Below, in pieces: positions 51,940-60,150 of a stretch of 64,000 bases of DNA (the first letter of the stretch is position 1; every line of letters starts with the position of its first letter). The position numbers were made by a program, and so were the translations under genes. The notes beneath the pieces were generated by a model, which was given only the letters and a program-made list of their open reading frames with translations, was not told where the DNA came from and searched no databases. Source of the stretch: Duganella flavida (GTDB lineage Bacteria; Pseudomonadota; Gammaproteobacteria; Burkholderiales; Burkholderiaceae_D); assembly GCF_009857445.1 (NCBI RefSeq), contig NZ_WWCN01000011.1:124001-188000 (forward strand), written 5' to 3'.

Positions 51940-53850
51940 ATGGCCGATACTGAAAAACAAACCCTTGGCTTCCAGGCCGAAGTGAAACAGCTGCTGCAGC
52001 TGATGATTCACTCCCTGTACTCCAACAAAGAGATTTTCCTGCGCGAGCTGATTTCCAACGCGTCCGACGCGTCCGACAAGCTGCGTTTTGAAGCCATCAA
52101 CAACGACGCCCTGTACGGCAACGACCACGAACTGAAGATCAAAGTCTCGTTCGACAAAGCCGCGCGCACCGTCACCATTTCCGACAACGGCATCGGCATG
52201 AGCCGCGACGAGGCGATTTCGCACCTCGGCACCATCGCCAAATCGGGCACCAAGGAATTCTTCGGCAAGCTGTCCGGCGACCAGCAGCAGGATGCGGCCC
52301 TGATCGGCCAGTTCGGCGTGGGCTTCTACTCCGGCTTCATCGTGGCCGACAAGATCACCGTCGAATCGCGCCGCGCCGGCGCCGCTGCGTCGGAAGGCGT
52401 GCGCTGGGAATCGGCCGGTGAGGGCGACTACTCGATCGAGCAAATCGAAAAAGTCAGCCGCGGCACCGATATCATCCTGCACCTGCGTGAAGGCGAGGAC
52501 GAGCTGCTGTCGTCGTGGAAGATCAAATCGATCATCCGCAAATACTCGGACCACATCTCGCTGCCGATCGTGATGCAGAAAGAAGAGTGGGACGAAGAGA
52601 AGAGCGAATCCGTCCTCAAAGATGAACTGGAAACCGTCAACCAGGCCAGCGCGCTGTGGGCCCGTAGCAAATCCGATATCACGCCGGAACAGTACGAGGA
52701 ATTCTACAAACACGTTTCGCACGACTTCCAGCCGCCGCTGACCCACACTCACAACCGCGTGGAAGGCCGCAGCGAATACACCCAGCTGCTGTACATCCCA
52801 ACCAAGGCGCCGTTCGACCTGTGGGACCGCAACAAGCGTGGCGGCATCAAGTTGTACGTCAAGCGCGTGTTCATCATGGACGATGCCGAGCAGCTGATGC
52901 CGACCTACCTGCGCTTCGTCAAAGGCGTGATCGATTCGGCCGACCTGCCGCTGAACGTCTCGCGCGAAATCCTGCAAGAGTCGCGCGATGTGAAAGTGAT
53001 CCGCGACGGTTCGACCAAACGCGTGATCGGCATGCTGGAAGAACTGGCGAACGCTGATGAGCAGGAAAAGAAAGACAAGTACCAAACCTTCTGGACCGAA
53101 TTCGGTCAGGTGCTGAAAGAGGGCATCGGCGAAGACGCGACCAACAAGGACCGCCTGGCCAAGCTGCTGCGCTTCGCTTCGACCGCCAACGACAGCGATG
53201 AGCAAATCACTTCGCTGGAGCAGTACCTCGCCCGCGCCAAGGAAGGCCAGGACAAGATCTACTTCGTCACCGCCGATAACTACGTGGCCGCGAAAAACAG
53301 CCCGCACCTCGAAATCTTCCGCAAGAAGGGCGTCGAAGTGCTGCTGCTGACCGACCGCGTGGACGAGTGGATGCTGTCCTTCCTGACAGAGTTCGAAGGC
53401 AAGGAACTGGTCTCGGTAGCGAAAGGTGGCCTGGATCTGGGCGCACTGGAAGATGAAGCCGAGAAGAAGGAACACGAAGAGACTGAAACCTCGTACAAGG
53501 ATCTGGTTGAAAAGATGAAGGAAGTGCTGGCCGATAAAGCCAAGGACGTGCGCGTCACCTTCCGCCTGACCGATTCGCCGGCCTGCCTGGTGGCGGACGA
53601 GCACGAGCTGTCGGGCAACCTGCTGCGTATGCTGAAAGCCGCAGGCCAGGCCGCGCCTGAGTCCAAGCCTATCCTGGAAATCAATCCTGATCACCCGCTG
53701 GTGCAGCGCCTGAAGGCCGAAGACGTAGCCAGCTCGTTCAGCGACTGGTCCAACCTGCTGTTCGATCAAGCCTTGCTGGCAGAAGGCGGCTCGCTAAGCG
53801 ATCCTGCCTCGTTTGTGAAGCGCCTGAACGAACTGCTGCTGGCGAAATAA
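51940..53850 (+). CDS. htpG: Chaperone HtpG (Hsp90)
   Basis: 636 residues, full length for bacterial Hsp90. The N-terminal GHKL ATPase contains LRELISNASDASDKLRFEAI (about 28-47), ISDNGIGMSRDEAISHLGTI and GQFGVGFYSGF. The middle domain has the catalytic-loop Arg in LPLNVSREILQESRDVKVIR, and the C-terminal dimerisation domain ends LNELLLAK. It refolds or holds client proteins in the cytoplasm. The stop codon borders a long inverted repeat that may work as a transcription terminator. Confidence 0.97.
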   Translation: MADTEKQTLGFQAEVKQLLQLMIHSLYSNKEIFLRELISNASDASDKLRFEAINNDALYGNDHELKIKVSFDKAARTVTISDNGIGMSRDEAISHLGTIAKSGTKEFFGKLSGDQQQDAALIGQFGVGFYSGFIVADKITVESRRAGAAASEGVRWESAGEGDYSIEQIEKVSRGTDIILHLREGEDELLSSWKIKSIIRKYSDHISLPIVMQKEEWDEEKSESVLKDELETVNQASALWARSKSDITPEQYEEFYKHVSHDFQPPLTHTHNRVEGRSEYTQLLYIPTKAPFDLWDRNKRGGIKLYVKRVFIMDDAEQLMPTYLRFVKGVIDSADLPLNVSREILQESRDVKVIRDGSTKRVIGMLEELANADEQEKKDKYQTFWTEFGQVLKEGIGEDATNKDRLAKLLRFASTANDSDEQITSLEQYLARAKEGQDKIYFVTADNYVAAKNSPHLEIFRKKGVEVLLLTDRVDEWMLSFLTEFEGKELVSVAKGGLDLGALEDEAEKKEHEETETSYKDLVEKMKEVLADKAKDVRVTFRLTDSPACLVADEHELSGNLLRMLKAAGQAAPESKPILEINPDHPLVQRLKAEDVASSFSDWSNLLFDQALLAEGGSLSDPASFVKRLNELLLAK

Positions 53851-53953
53851 GCTAACTCCGGGGTCAGGTCCCCCATTTCTACACGGGCTGGGCGCTGCCG
53901 TGCAGTACGGCGGAGGCCGTGTAGAATTGGGGGACCTGACCCCGGAGTTGCTT
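53846..53953. repeat. Long inverted repeat (REP-like) between htpG and the CocE gene
   Basis: The left arm (53854-53885) begins AACTCCGGGGTCAGGTCCCC. The right arm (53918-53949) is nearly its full complement and ends CCCCGGAGTT. With a one-base gap the arms extend to ATAAGC on each side, reaching the htpG stop and the ATG of the next gene. The loop (53886-53917) is GC-rich. The core resembles the palindrome at 32876. GGAG of the right arm (53944-53947) is the only good ribosome-binding site for the next gene. Confidence 0.8.
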
Positions 53954-55903
53954 ATGAAGAAAACCGCACTTGCGCTGGCTGTTCTGGCCAGCGTGTTCCT
54001 CGCTGCACACGCGCAAAATCCCCTGCCGAGCGAAACGCCGGATGAATTCAAGGCGCCGGTCGACAGCTTCGACTATATCAAGCGCTCGGTGATGATACCG
54101 ATGCGCGATGGTGTCAAACTCAATACCGTCATCGTCATTCCGCGCAAGGCCCGCAACGCGCCGATGCTGCTCACCCGCACGCCGTACAACGCGGCCGATA
54201 TGACCAATCACGCCGAGAGCTCGCAGATGGACGTCATGTTGCAGGGCTACGATAACCTGCCGGATGTGATCGGGAAGGGCGGCTATATCCGCGTGGTGCA
54301 GGATGTGCGCGGCAAGTACGGCTCGGAAGGCGATTACGTGATGAACCGGCCGATGGCGGGGAGCGCGTTCAACGCTTCGCAGGTCGACCATTCCACCGAT
54401 GCCTGGGATACCATCGAGTGGCTCACCAAGAATGTGCCTGAGTCGAACGGCAAGGTCGGCATCATTGGCGGTTCTTATGATGGCTTCACGCCGCTGATGG
54501 CGCTGGTGAATCCGCATCCGGCGTTAAAGGTGGCGGTGCCGATGAATCCTATGGTGGACGGCTGGCGCGGCGACGATTGGTTCCATCACGGCGCGTTCCG
54601 GCAGGTGAATCTGGCTTACATCATGGAGCAGGTGGTCACGCGCCGCAACGACGCGCACTGGTTCACCAGCCATTACGACGATTACGATGTATTCCTGCGT
54701 GCCGGTTCGGCCGGCGAGCTGGCGCGCCAGCGTGGCGTGGAGCAGAGCGGCTTCTGGCGCAAGGTGGCGGCCCACCCCGCCTATGACAGTTTCTGGCAAA
54801 GCCAGGCGGTGGACCAGATCCTCGCCAAACAGCCGGTCACGGTGCCGACGCTGCTGGTGCACGGGTTGTGGGATGCGGAGGATATCTACGGCGCCATTGC
54901 GGTCTACAAGGCGATCAAGCCGAACGACAAGGACAACAAGGTGTTCCTCGTGATGGGACCGTGGAATCACGGCGGGCAGGATGGCGATGGCAGCTCGCTC
55001 GGGCCGGTCAAATTCAGTAGCGATACCGGTTTGCATTTCCGCGAAGAGATCCTGCTACCTTTCCTTGACAGCTATCTGAAAGATGATGCGCCGGCAGCCA
55101 AGATCGCGCCGGTAACGGCTTTCGAAACCGGCACTAACAAATGGCGCGCGCTGGATACCTGGCCGGCAGGCTGCACCACCGGCTGTGCGATTGCGCCGGC
55201 CACGCTGCGCCTCGGCGCCAATGCAAAGCTGAACCTGACCAACTCCGTACCAGCGCCACTTAATGCGCCATCGCAGAAAAACGCCTACGACGAATACATC
55301 TCCGATCCGGCCAAGCCGGTGCCGTACCGCCAGCGCCCGATCCCGCAGTTCGGCTACGACGAAGCCAAGGGCCAGACCTGGCCACGCTGGCTGGTCGATG
55401 ATCAACGTGAAGCGTCGGGCCGCACCGACGTACTCACCTACACCACCGGCGTGCTGAGCGCCCCGGTCAAAATCAGCGGCGAACCGATTGCCAACTTGCT
55501 GGCCTCCACCAGTGGCACGGACGCGGATTGGGTAGTGAAACTGATCGATGTCTATCCGGATCAAGTGGCCGCGCAACCGGCGATGGGCGGCTACCAGCTG
55601 ATGGTGTCGGCCGATATTTTCCGTGGCCGCTACCGCGAGAGCTGGGCCACGGCCAAGCCTATCGTTGCCAACGCGCCGCTGCCATACCGCTTCTCGCTGC
55701 CGACCGCCAACCATGTGTTCCTGCCGGGCCACCGCATCATGGTGCAGATCCAGTCCAGCTGGTTCCCGCTGTACGACCGCAATCCGCAGACCTTTGTGCA
55801 GAATATCTTCTACGCGCAGCCTGCGGATTACAAGAAAGCGACCCAGCGCATCTACCACGACAGTTACATTGAGCTGCCGCTGGTAGGCGCCACCGTCAAG
55901 TAG
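53954..55903 (+). CDS. Secreted CocE/NonD-family serine hydrolase
   Basis: 649 residues. A signal peptide (ALALAVLASVFLAAHA, about 4-19) is followed by an X-Pro-dipeptidyl-peptidase/CocE-type alpha/beta-hydrolase (about 45-370). The nucleophile serine is in IIGGSYDGFTPL, with Asp in VHGLWDAEDI and His in MGPWNHGGQD as likely triad partners. A C-terminal jelly-roll domain follows (about 400-640). Members hydrolyse esters, glutaryl amides or peptides ending X-Pro. The ATG at 53954 is set by the signal peptide. The ribosome-binding site lies within the inverted repeat. It overlaps the convergent CHRD gene by 8 bp. Confidence 0.87.
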   Translation: MKKTALALAVLASVFLAAHAQNPLPSETPDEFKAPVDSFDYIKRSVMIPMRDGVKLNTVIVIPRKARNAPMLLTRTPYNAADMTNHAESSQMDVMLQGYDNLPDVIGKGGYIRVVQDVRGKYGSEGDYVMNRPMAGSAFNASQVDHSTDAWDTIEWLTKNVPESNGKVGIIGGSYDGFTPLMALVNPHPALKVAVPMNPMVDGWRGDDWFHHGAFRQVNLAYIMEQVVTRRNDAHWFTSHYDDYDVFLRAGSAGELARQRGVEQSGFWRKVAAHPAYDSFWQSQAVDQILAKQPVTVPTLLVHGLWDAEDIYGAIAVYKAIKPNDKDNKVFLVMGPWNHGGQDGDGSSLGPVKFSSDTGLHFREEILLPFLDSYLKDDAPAAKIAPVTAFETGTNKWRALDTWPAGCTTGCAIAPATLRLGANAKLNLTNSVPAPLNAPSQKNAYDEYISDPAKPVPYRQRPIPQFGYDEAKGQTWPRWLVDDQREASGRTDVLTYTTGVLSAPVKISGEPIANLLASTSGTDADWVVKLIDVYPDQVAAQPAMGGYQLMVSADIFRGRYRESWATAKPIVANAPLPYRFSLPTANHVFLPGHRIMVQIQSSWFPLYDRNPQTFVQNIFYAQPADYKKATQRIYHDSYIELPLVGATVK

Positions 55904-56507
55904 ATTTGCGGCGGCGACGCGCCATCATCAGCACGGCCGGCAAGCCGAGACCCAGCATGCCTATGCTGACTGGTTCTGGCACTGGTGAAGTCGGTATAAG
56001 GAAGCCGCGGATTTCGCCGCCCGGGAAAGCGCTGCTATGGATGTTGAGGTAGGCACTGCCGGAGTTCAGCCCGGCGAACAAGGCCGCTTCCGCACCGGTA
56101 GTGCTGCCGCCGTGCGTCGTCAGGAAGTCGGGATCCCAGCTGCTGGCCAGTGACGTATCAAAGATGTGGTGATAGGCGCCGGTCTGTACGCCGAGCGGGA
56201 AGCCGGTGAAAGTGGGGATTTCGGTCGCCACGCCAGCCGTGCCGTCGCCCGGCGTGCTGGTGCAGCAATGAATGTGCGAAGCCGCGCTATCGCCCAGCAG
56301 GCCGGCGAAGGCCTCGCCGATTTCCAGCACGTGCGTGGTGGCGTCGAACTTGACGGTCGCCGCGCCGATACCTTCTGAAGTATTGGGCACGGCTTCCTTG
56401 GCGCCAGTGAGGATGGTGGTGTAAGTGGCGGCGCTGGCGCCGGCACTGACGATGGCGGCGCACAGCAAGCCTGCCGCCACAGCTGCGTTACGAATACACT
56501 GTTTCAT
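55896..56507 (-). CDS. CHRD-domain protein with PEP-CTERM sorting signal
   Basis: 203 residues. A signal peptide (AVAAGLLCAAIVSAGASA, about 10-27) is followed by a CHRD-like domain (about 30-165; e.g. AVPNTSEGIGAATVKFD, SHIHCC and AYLNIHSSAFPGGEIRGFL). The C-terminal sorting tail is VPEPVSIGMLGLGLPAVLMM followed by RRRRK. PEP-CTERM tails are cleaved by exosortase, so an exosortase/exopolysaccharide locus should exist elsewhere in the genome. The protein is exported and probably attached to or embedded in the extracellular matrix. Role unknown. Confidence 0.88.
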   Translation of the reverse strand: MKQCIRNAAVAAGLLCAAIVSAGASAATYTTILTGAKEAVPNTSEGIGAATVKFDATTHVLEIGEAFAGLLGDSAASHIHCCTSTPGDGTAGVATEIPTFTGFPLGVQTGAYHHIFDTSLASSWDPDFLTTHGGSTTGAEAALFAGLNSGSAYLNIHSSAFPGGEIRGFLIPTSPVPEPVSIGMLGLGLPAVLMMARRRRKST

Positions 56508-56564
56508 GGTTCCTCCCTTGTTAGTGTTTAGATTAGAGAGGAGATCCGTGAGAGAGTTCCCGTA

Positions 56565-57413
56565 TCAGAGCGCTGTTCGGAGTGCAAAAAGTTCCGGGAA
56601 CAGCACGACGTCCAGCATCTTGCGCAGGTAGCTGACGCCGGCCGTGCCGCCGGTGCCGGTCTTGAAGCCGATGATGCGCTCGACCGTAGTCACGTGGCGG
56701 AAGCGCCAGAAGCGGAACGCGGTTTCCATGTCCACCAGTTTCTCGGCCAATTCGTACAGCGCCCAGTAACGGGTGGGGTCGCGGTAGACTTCCAGCCAGG
56801 CGTTCTGTACCGAGTCGTCTGCCACGGTAGGCAGGCTAGGGTCGGCGTTCAAGCGTTCGGCGGAAATTGGCAGGCCGTTACGGGCCAGCAGCTTGATTGC
56901 TTCATCGTAGATCGATGGCGTGACCAGCGCTTCCTGCAGCAGCGGGAATTCCGGCGTGGTCGCATGGACGTTGAGCAGGGCCGCGTTCTTGTTACCGAGG
57001 ATGAACTCGATTTCACGGTACTGGTAGGACTGGAAGCCCGACGACGCGCCCAGGTAAGGGCGAATCGCGGTGTATTCCGGCGGCGTCATGGTGGCCAGCA
57101 CGTCCCAGGCGTGTACTAGCTGGTCCATGATGCGGGCCACGCGGGCCAGCATTTTGAAGGCCGGCGGCAGGTCGTCCGCTTGCAGGTGCGTGCGCACGGC
57201 GCGCATTTCGTGCAGCATCAGCTTCATCCACAGTTCGCTGGTCTGGTGCTGGACGATGAACAGCATCTCGTTATGATTCGGCGACAGTGGGTGCTGGGCG
57301 TGCAGGATCTGGTTCAGGCCCAGATAGTCGCCGTAGCTCATGTCGTTGCTGAAGTCCATTTTGGCATCGTGCCATTCAGCACTGCCATGCATAGGGCATT
57401 TATTTTCGCTCAT
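56565..57413 (-). CDS. kynA: Tryptophan 2,3-dioxygenase
   Basis: 282 residues, normal for bacterial TDO. Substrate-binding FIVQHQTSELWMKLMLHE (about 49-66) and the heme-ligand His in FRHVTTVERIIGFKTGTGG (about 235-253) are present. It opens the indole ring of L-tryptophan to N-formylkynurenine in the first step of the kynurenine pathway. The gene follows kynU by 27 bp on the same strand. No kynB (formamidase) gene lies beside them. Confidence 0.95.
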   Translation of the reverse strand: MSENKCPMHGSAEWHDAKMDFSNDMSYGDYLGLNQILHAQHPLSPNHNEMLFIVQHQTSELWMKLMLHEMRAVRTHLQADDLPPAFKMLARVARIMDQLVHAWDVLATMTPPEYTAIRPYLGASSGFQSYQYREIEFILGNKNAALLNVHATTPEFPLLQEALVTPSIYDEAIKLLARNGLPISAERLNADPSLPTVADDSVQNAWLEVYRDPTRYWALYELAEKLVDMETAFRFWRFRHVTTVERIIGFKTGTGGTAGVSYLRKMLDVVLFPELFALRTAL

Positions 57414-57440
57414 ACTGTTTATCTCGTTTTCAGGTCACGC

Positions 57441-58691
57441 TTAAGTCACTGCATCGCGTTTGGCGTCGACGTTGTAGTCCTGGCGGTCCAGGATCTCGCG
57501 CAGGATTTCCACCGCATCCCATACATCAGCATAGCTGGTGTACAGCGGCGTGAAGCCGAAACGCATGATGGCCGGTTCGCGGTAGTCGCCGATCACGCCG
57601 CGCGCAATCAGGGCTTGCATCACGGCGTAGCCGTGCGGATGGGTGAAGCTGACGTGGCTGCCGCGCTGGGCGTGCTCGCGCGGCGTCACCAGACCCAGTG
57701 GATGGGCGGCGCAGCGGGCTTCCACCAGTTCAATGAACAGGTCGGTCAAGGCCAGCGATTTGCTGCGGATGGCCGCCATCGTGGTCTGGCGGTGCACGTC
57801 CAGGCCGCATTCGACCAAGGCCAGCGAAACGATAGGCTGGGTGCCGCACAGGGCGCGGGCAATGCCGTCGGCTGGTTTGAAATCGGGCGCCATCGCGAAC
57901 GGATAGGCGTGACCCCACCAGCCTGACAGCGGCTGCTGGAACTTGGCCTGATGTTTCTTCGGCACCCAGATGAAGGCCGGCGCGCCCGGGCCGCCGTTCA
58001 GGTACTTATAAGTGCAGCCCACCGCCAGGTCGGCGCCGTCGGCATGCAAGTCGACCGGCACTGCGCCGGCCGAGTGCGCCAGATCCCACACAATCAATGC
58101 ACCGGCGGCATGGGCGAGGGCGCTGCTGGCCTTCATATCGTACTGGTGGCCGCTGCGGTAGTTCACGTGGGTCAGCATGACCACTGCGGTGTCGGCGCCG
58201 ATGGCGGCCGGCAGTTCTTCCGGGCTGTCGATCAGCTTGATGCTGTAGCCGCGGTCCAGCCAGGCGGTCAGGCCCTGTGCCATATAGATGTCGGTCGGGA
58301 AGTTGGAGCGTTCGGTGACGATCACGCGGCGGCCGGCGCTTGCCGGGTCCTGCGCCTGCATCGTCAGGGCCGCAGCCAGCGCCTTGAACAGGTTGACCGA
58401 GGTGGTGTCGGTGACCGCCACTTCGCCATCGACGCCGCCGATCAGCGGGGCCAGCAGGTTGCCGAGGCGCTTAGGCAGCTCGAACCAGCCGGCAGTATTC
58501 CAGCTGCGGATCAGGTCATGGCCCCATTCCTGGGCGATGACCTGCTGGGCGCGGACGAGGGAAACTTTCGGGCGAGCACCCAAAGAGTTGCCATCCAGAT
58601 AAATAACACCGGCCGGCAGGTCGAATTGATCACGGAGTGGGGCGAGCGGATCATGCTGGTCGCGCTCCAGGCAGTCGTTGCGAGTGGTCAT
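57441..58691 (-). CDS. kynU: Kynureninase
   Basis: 416-residue PLP enzyme that cleaves kynurenine to anthranilate and alanine. Evidence includes YLDGNSLGARPKVSL near the start, VVMLTHVNYRSGHQYDM, DLAHSAGAVPVDLHADGADL and the cofactor lysine in VGCTYKYLNGGPGAP. It is the promoter-proximal gene of kynU-kynA, transcribed away from the flhDC control region. The usual order in related betaproteobacteria, as I recall, includes kynB, which is missing here. Confidence 0.95.
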   Translation of the reverse strand: MTTRNDCLERDQHDPLAPLRDQFDLPAGVIYLDGNSLGARPKVSLVRAQQVIAQEWGHDLIRSWNTAGWFELPKRLGNLLAPLIGGVDGEVAVTDTTSVNLFKALAAALTMQAQDPASAGRRVIVTERSNFPTDIYMAQGLTAWLDRGYSIKLIDSPEELPAAIGADTAVVMLTHVNYRSGHQYDMKASSALAHAAGALIVWDLAHSAGAVPVDLHADGADLAVGCTYKYLNGGPGAPAFIWVPKKHQAKFQQPLSGWWGHAYPFAMAPDFKPADGIARALCGTQPIVSLALVECGLDVHRQTTMAAIRSKSLALTDLFIELVEARCAAHPLGLVTPREHAQRGSHVSFTHPHGYAVMQALIARGVIGDYREPAIMRFGFTPLYTSYADVWDAVEILREILDRQDYNVDAKRDAVT

Positions 58692-58843
58692 TTTGATCGA
58701 TGCTTGAGGTCTAAAGTAGCGAGTTTAACCTGAAAAACAGCCCGTTGAGCCGCTTTTTCACCGGCATTATCGCCAGCAAACCCGCATGAATGCTGGACTT
58801 GAGCACTTTTTTAAAAATTTTTCGATTTTTTTCAAAAAAACCC

Positions 58844-58870
58844 TAAAGTTCCCCAAATCGCTGCCGTTAC
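58844..58870 (+). promoter_or_regulatory. FliA (sigma-28)-type promoter, copy 1
   Basis: TAAAGTTC (58844-58851), an 11-bp spacer and GCCGTTAC (58863-58870). The FliA consensus is TAAAGTTT-N11-GCCGATAA, so the -35 differs at one base and the -10 at two, with exact spacing. It points toward flhD, whose start is about 390 bp downstream. Confidence 0.75.
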
Positions 58871-58952
58871 CGTTCTTAGATGAGCAAAAAAGCGCGCATC
58901 AGGCGGGTTAAAAAAATTTTGAAAGATTTTTAAAAATATTTTCGAAAAACCC

Positions 58953-58979
58953 TAAAGTTCTCAAAAGAGCTGCCGTTAC
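58953..58979 (+). promoter_or_regulatory. FliA (sigma-28)-type promoter, copy 2
   Basis: TAAAGTTC (58953-58960), an 11-bp spacer and GCCGTTAC (58972-58979). Both elements are identical to copy 1 while the spacer differs (TCAAAAGAGCT against CCCAAATCGCT), as expected if the promoter elements are under selection. It points toward flhD, 280 bp downstream. Confidence 0.75.
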
Positions 58980-59103
58980 CGGATTAGATGTCGCAAAAAA
59001 GAGTCGTTTTACCGCTTTATTTTTTCGATCAAAACAGGGGTTTCTTGAAACTTCCAACCCGCTTGAAACCCGCGCCGCAAGGGCGTGGATGAGTGATCTG
59101 CGA

Positions 59104-59122
59104 GTGTTTGTCAGACAAACAC
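59104..59122. promoter_or_regulatory. Perfect 19-bp palindrome upstream of flhD
   Basis: GTGTTTGTCAGACAAACAC has 9-bp arms around one central base, 137 bp before the flhD start. It has the look of a dimeric regulator operator; the TTGTC-N-GACAA core resembles GntR/FadR-type sites. It lies downstream of both FliA-type promoters, where a bound protein could block transcription. The regulator is unknown. Confidence 0.6.
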
Positions 59123-59258
59123 CGACAGGTCGCGTTCGCTATTTCCCGACGTAAAATACGGAGAGTTGCCTCTTCTCGGTCTCATGTTGCTCAAGCAGAA
59201 TGTATCTCAACGGAAACGCAAACGTGTTCCGACAGAGAGAAACCTGAGGAGTGGGAAA

Positions 59259-59576
59259 ATGACTGCAAACGACATGATGGCTGAAATTCGCGACGCAAAC
59301 CTGAGCTATCTGATGCTGGCTCAGCAAATGATCCGCGCCGACAAAGTCACCGCAATCTTCCGCCTCGGCATCGCCGCCGAAATCGCCGACCTGATCGAAG
59401 GCATGAGCAACGCGCAGATCCTGAAGCTGGCAGGCGGCAATATGATGCTGGCCCGCTTCCGCTTCGACGACAGCGCCATCCTCTCCATGCTGACCAACTA
59501 CAACAAGGACCGCGTACTGGCCCAGTCGCACGCCGCCATCCTGATGGCCGGCCAGCCGGTCGAAGAGATCGTTTAA
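59259..59576 (+). CDS. flhD: Flagellar master regulator subunit FlhD
   Basis: 105 residues. The FlhD fold shows in LSYLMLAQQMIRADKVTAIF (about 15-34) and ARFRFDDSAILSMLTNY. FlhD with FlhC forms a heterohexameric activator of class 2 flagellar genes. The position of E. coli Cys65, which forms an inter-subunit disulfide, is Ala65 here. I start at the ATG at 59259 with GAGGAG 8 bp upstream; a longer in-frame extension to 59166 is not family-like. flhC follows by 24 bp. Confidence 0.94.
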   Translation: MTANDMMAEIRDANLSYLMLAQQMIRADKVTAIFRLGIAAEIADLIEGMSNAQILKLAGGNMMLARFRFDDSAILSMLTNYNKDRVLAQSHAAILMAGQPVEEIV

Positions 59577-59600
59577 TAGCAGCGCAGCGGAGCACAGATC

Positions 59601-60149
59601 ATGGCCACGAAGAAAAGCGTCGTTACGGAAGCCCAGGAAATCCAGCTGGCCATTGAACTGATCCAGCTCGGCGCTCGCCTGCAGTTGCTGGAGTCGGAAG
59701 TGTCGCTGTCGCGCGAACGCTTGCTCAAGCTGTACAAGGAACTGAAGGGCGTATCGCCGCCGAAGGGCATGTTACCGTTCTCGACCGACTGGTTCCTGAC
59801 CTGGCAGCCGAATATTCACTCCTCGCTGTTCATCAATATCCACAGCTTCCTGGTGACCCATGCTGGCGCTACCGGCGTCGAAGCGGTGATGAAGGCCTAC
59901 AAGCTCTACCTCGAACAAATGCCGCCCGAACCAGGCGAAGAACCGCTGCTGTCGCTGACCCGCGCCTGGACCCTGGTGCGCTTCTTCAGCAGCAAAATGC
60001 TGGAAACCGCGCCGTGCACCAAATGCCAGGGCAAATTCGTGGTCAACGCCATGGACTTGAACGGCAGCTACGTCTGCGGCCTGTGTCACATGCCTTCGCG
60101 TGCCGGCAAGACCAAAAAATCCCGCGACGCCGAGGCGCTGGCTGCGTAA
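59601..60149 (+). CDS. flhC: Flagellar master regulator subunit FlhC
   Basis: 182 residues. The zinc-binding cysteines C139, C142, C159 and C162 (APCTKCQGKF and YVCGLCHMP) match the four-Cys site of E. coli FlhC. The N-terminal helical part (EIQLAIELIQLGARLQLLES) contacts FlhD. FlhC provides most DNA contact in the FlhDC complex. It lies 24 bp after flhD and 1 bp before a methyltransferase gene, so all three should be one transcript. Confidence 0.95.
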   Translation: MATKKSVVTEAQEIQLAIELIQLGARLQLLESEVSLSRERLLKLYKELKGVSPPKGMLPFSTDWFLTWQPNIHSSLFINIHSFLVTHAGATGVEAVMKAYKLYLEQMPPEPGEEPLLSLTRAWTLVRFFSSKMLETAPCTKCQGKFVVNAMDLNGSYVCGLCHMPSRAGKTKKSRDAEALAA

Positions 60150-60150
60150 A

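Larger units (their letters stand above)
58692..59258 (+). promoter_or_regulatory. Long AT-rich control region upstream of flhDC
   Basis: This 567-bp gap lies between divergent kynU and flhD. From 58800 to 59035 it is rich in A- and T-tracts, unlike the GC-rich surroundings, and contains a tandem duplication of about 80 bp with a 109-bp period (about 58811-58892 and 58917-59001). Each copy includes a FliA-type promoter plus the flanking words TTAGATG and GCAAAAAAG. Downstream are a 19-bp palindrome (59104-59122) and a possible TAAAAT -10 box (59152-59157). No convincing gene is present. Confidence 0.75.

Noticed and set aside
51910..53769. 619-codon antisense frame opposite htpG
   Set aside because: htpG is unmistakable on the other strand; the antisense product is a low-complexity His/Phe/Gln-rich shadow.
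59166..59258. Upstream start for flhD adding 31 residues
   Set aside because: The extension is basic and unlike any FlhD, whereas the ATG at 59259 has a strong ribosome-binding site and gives the usual length.
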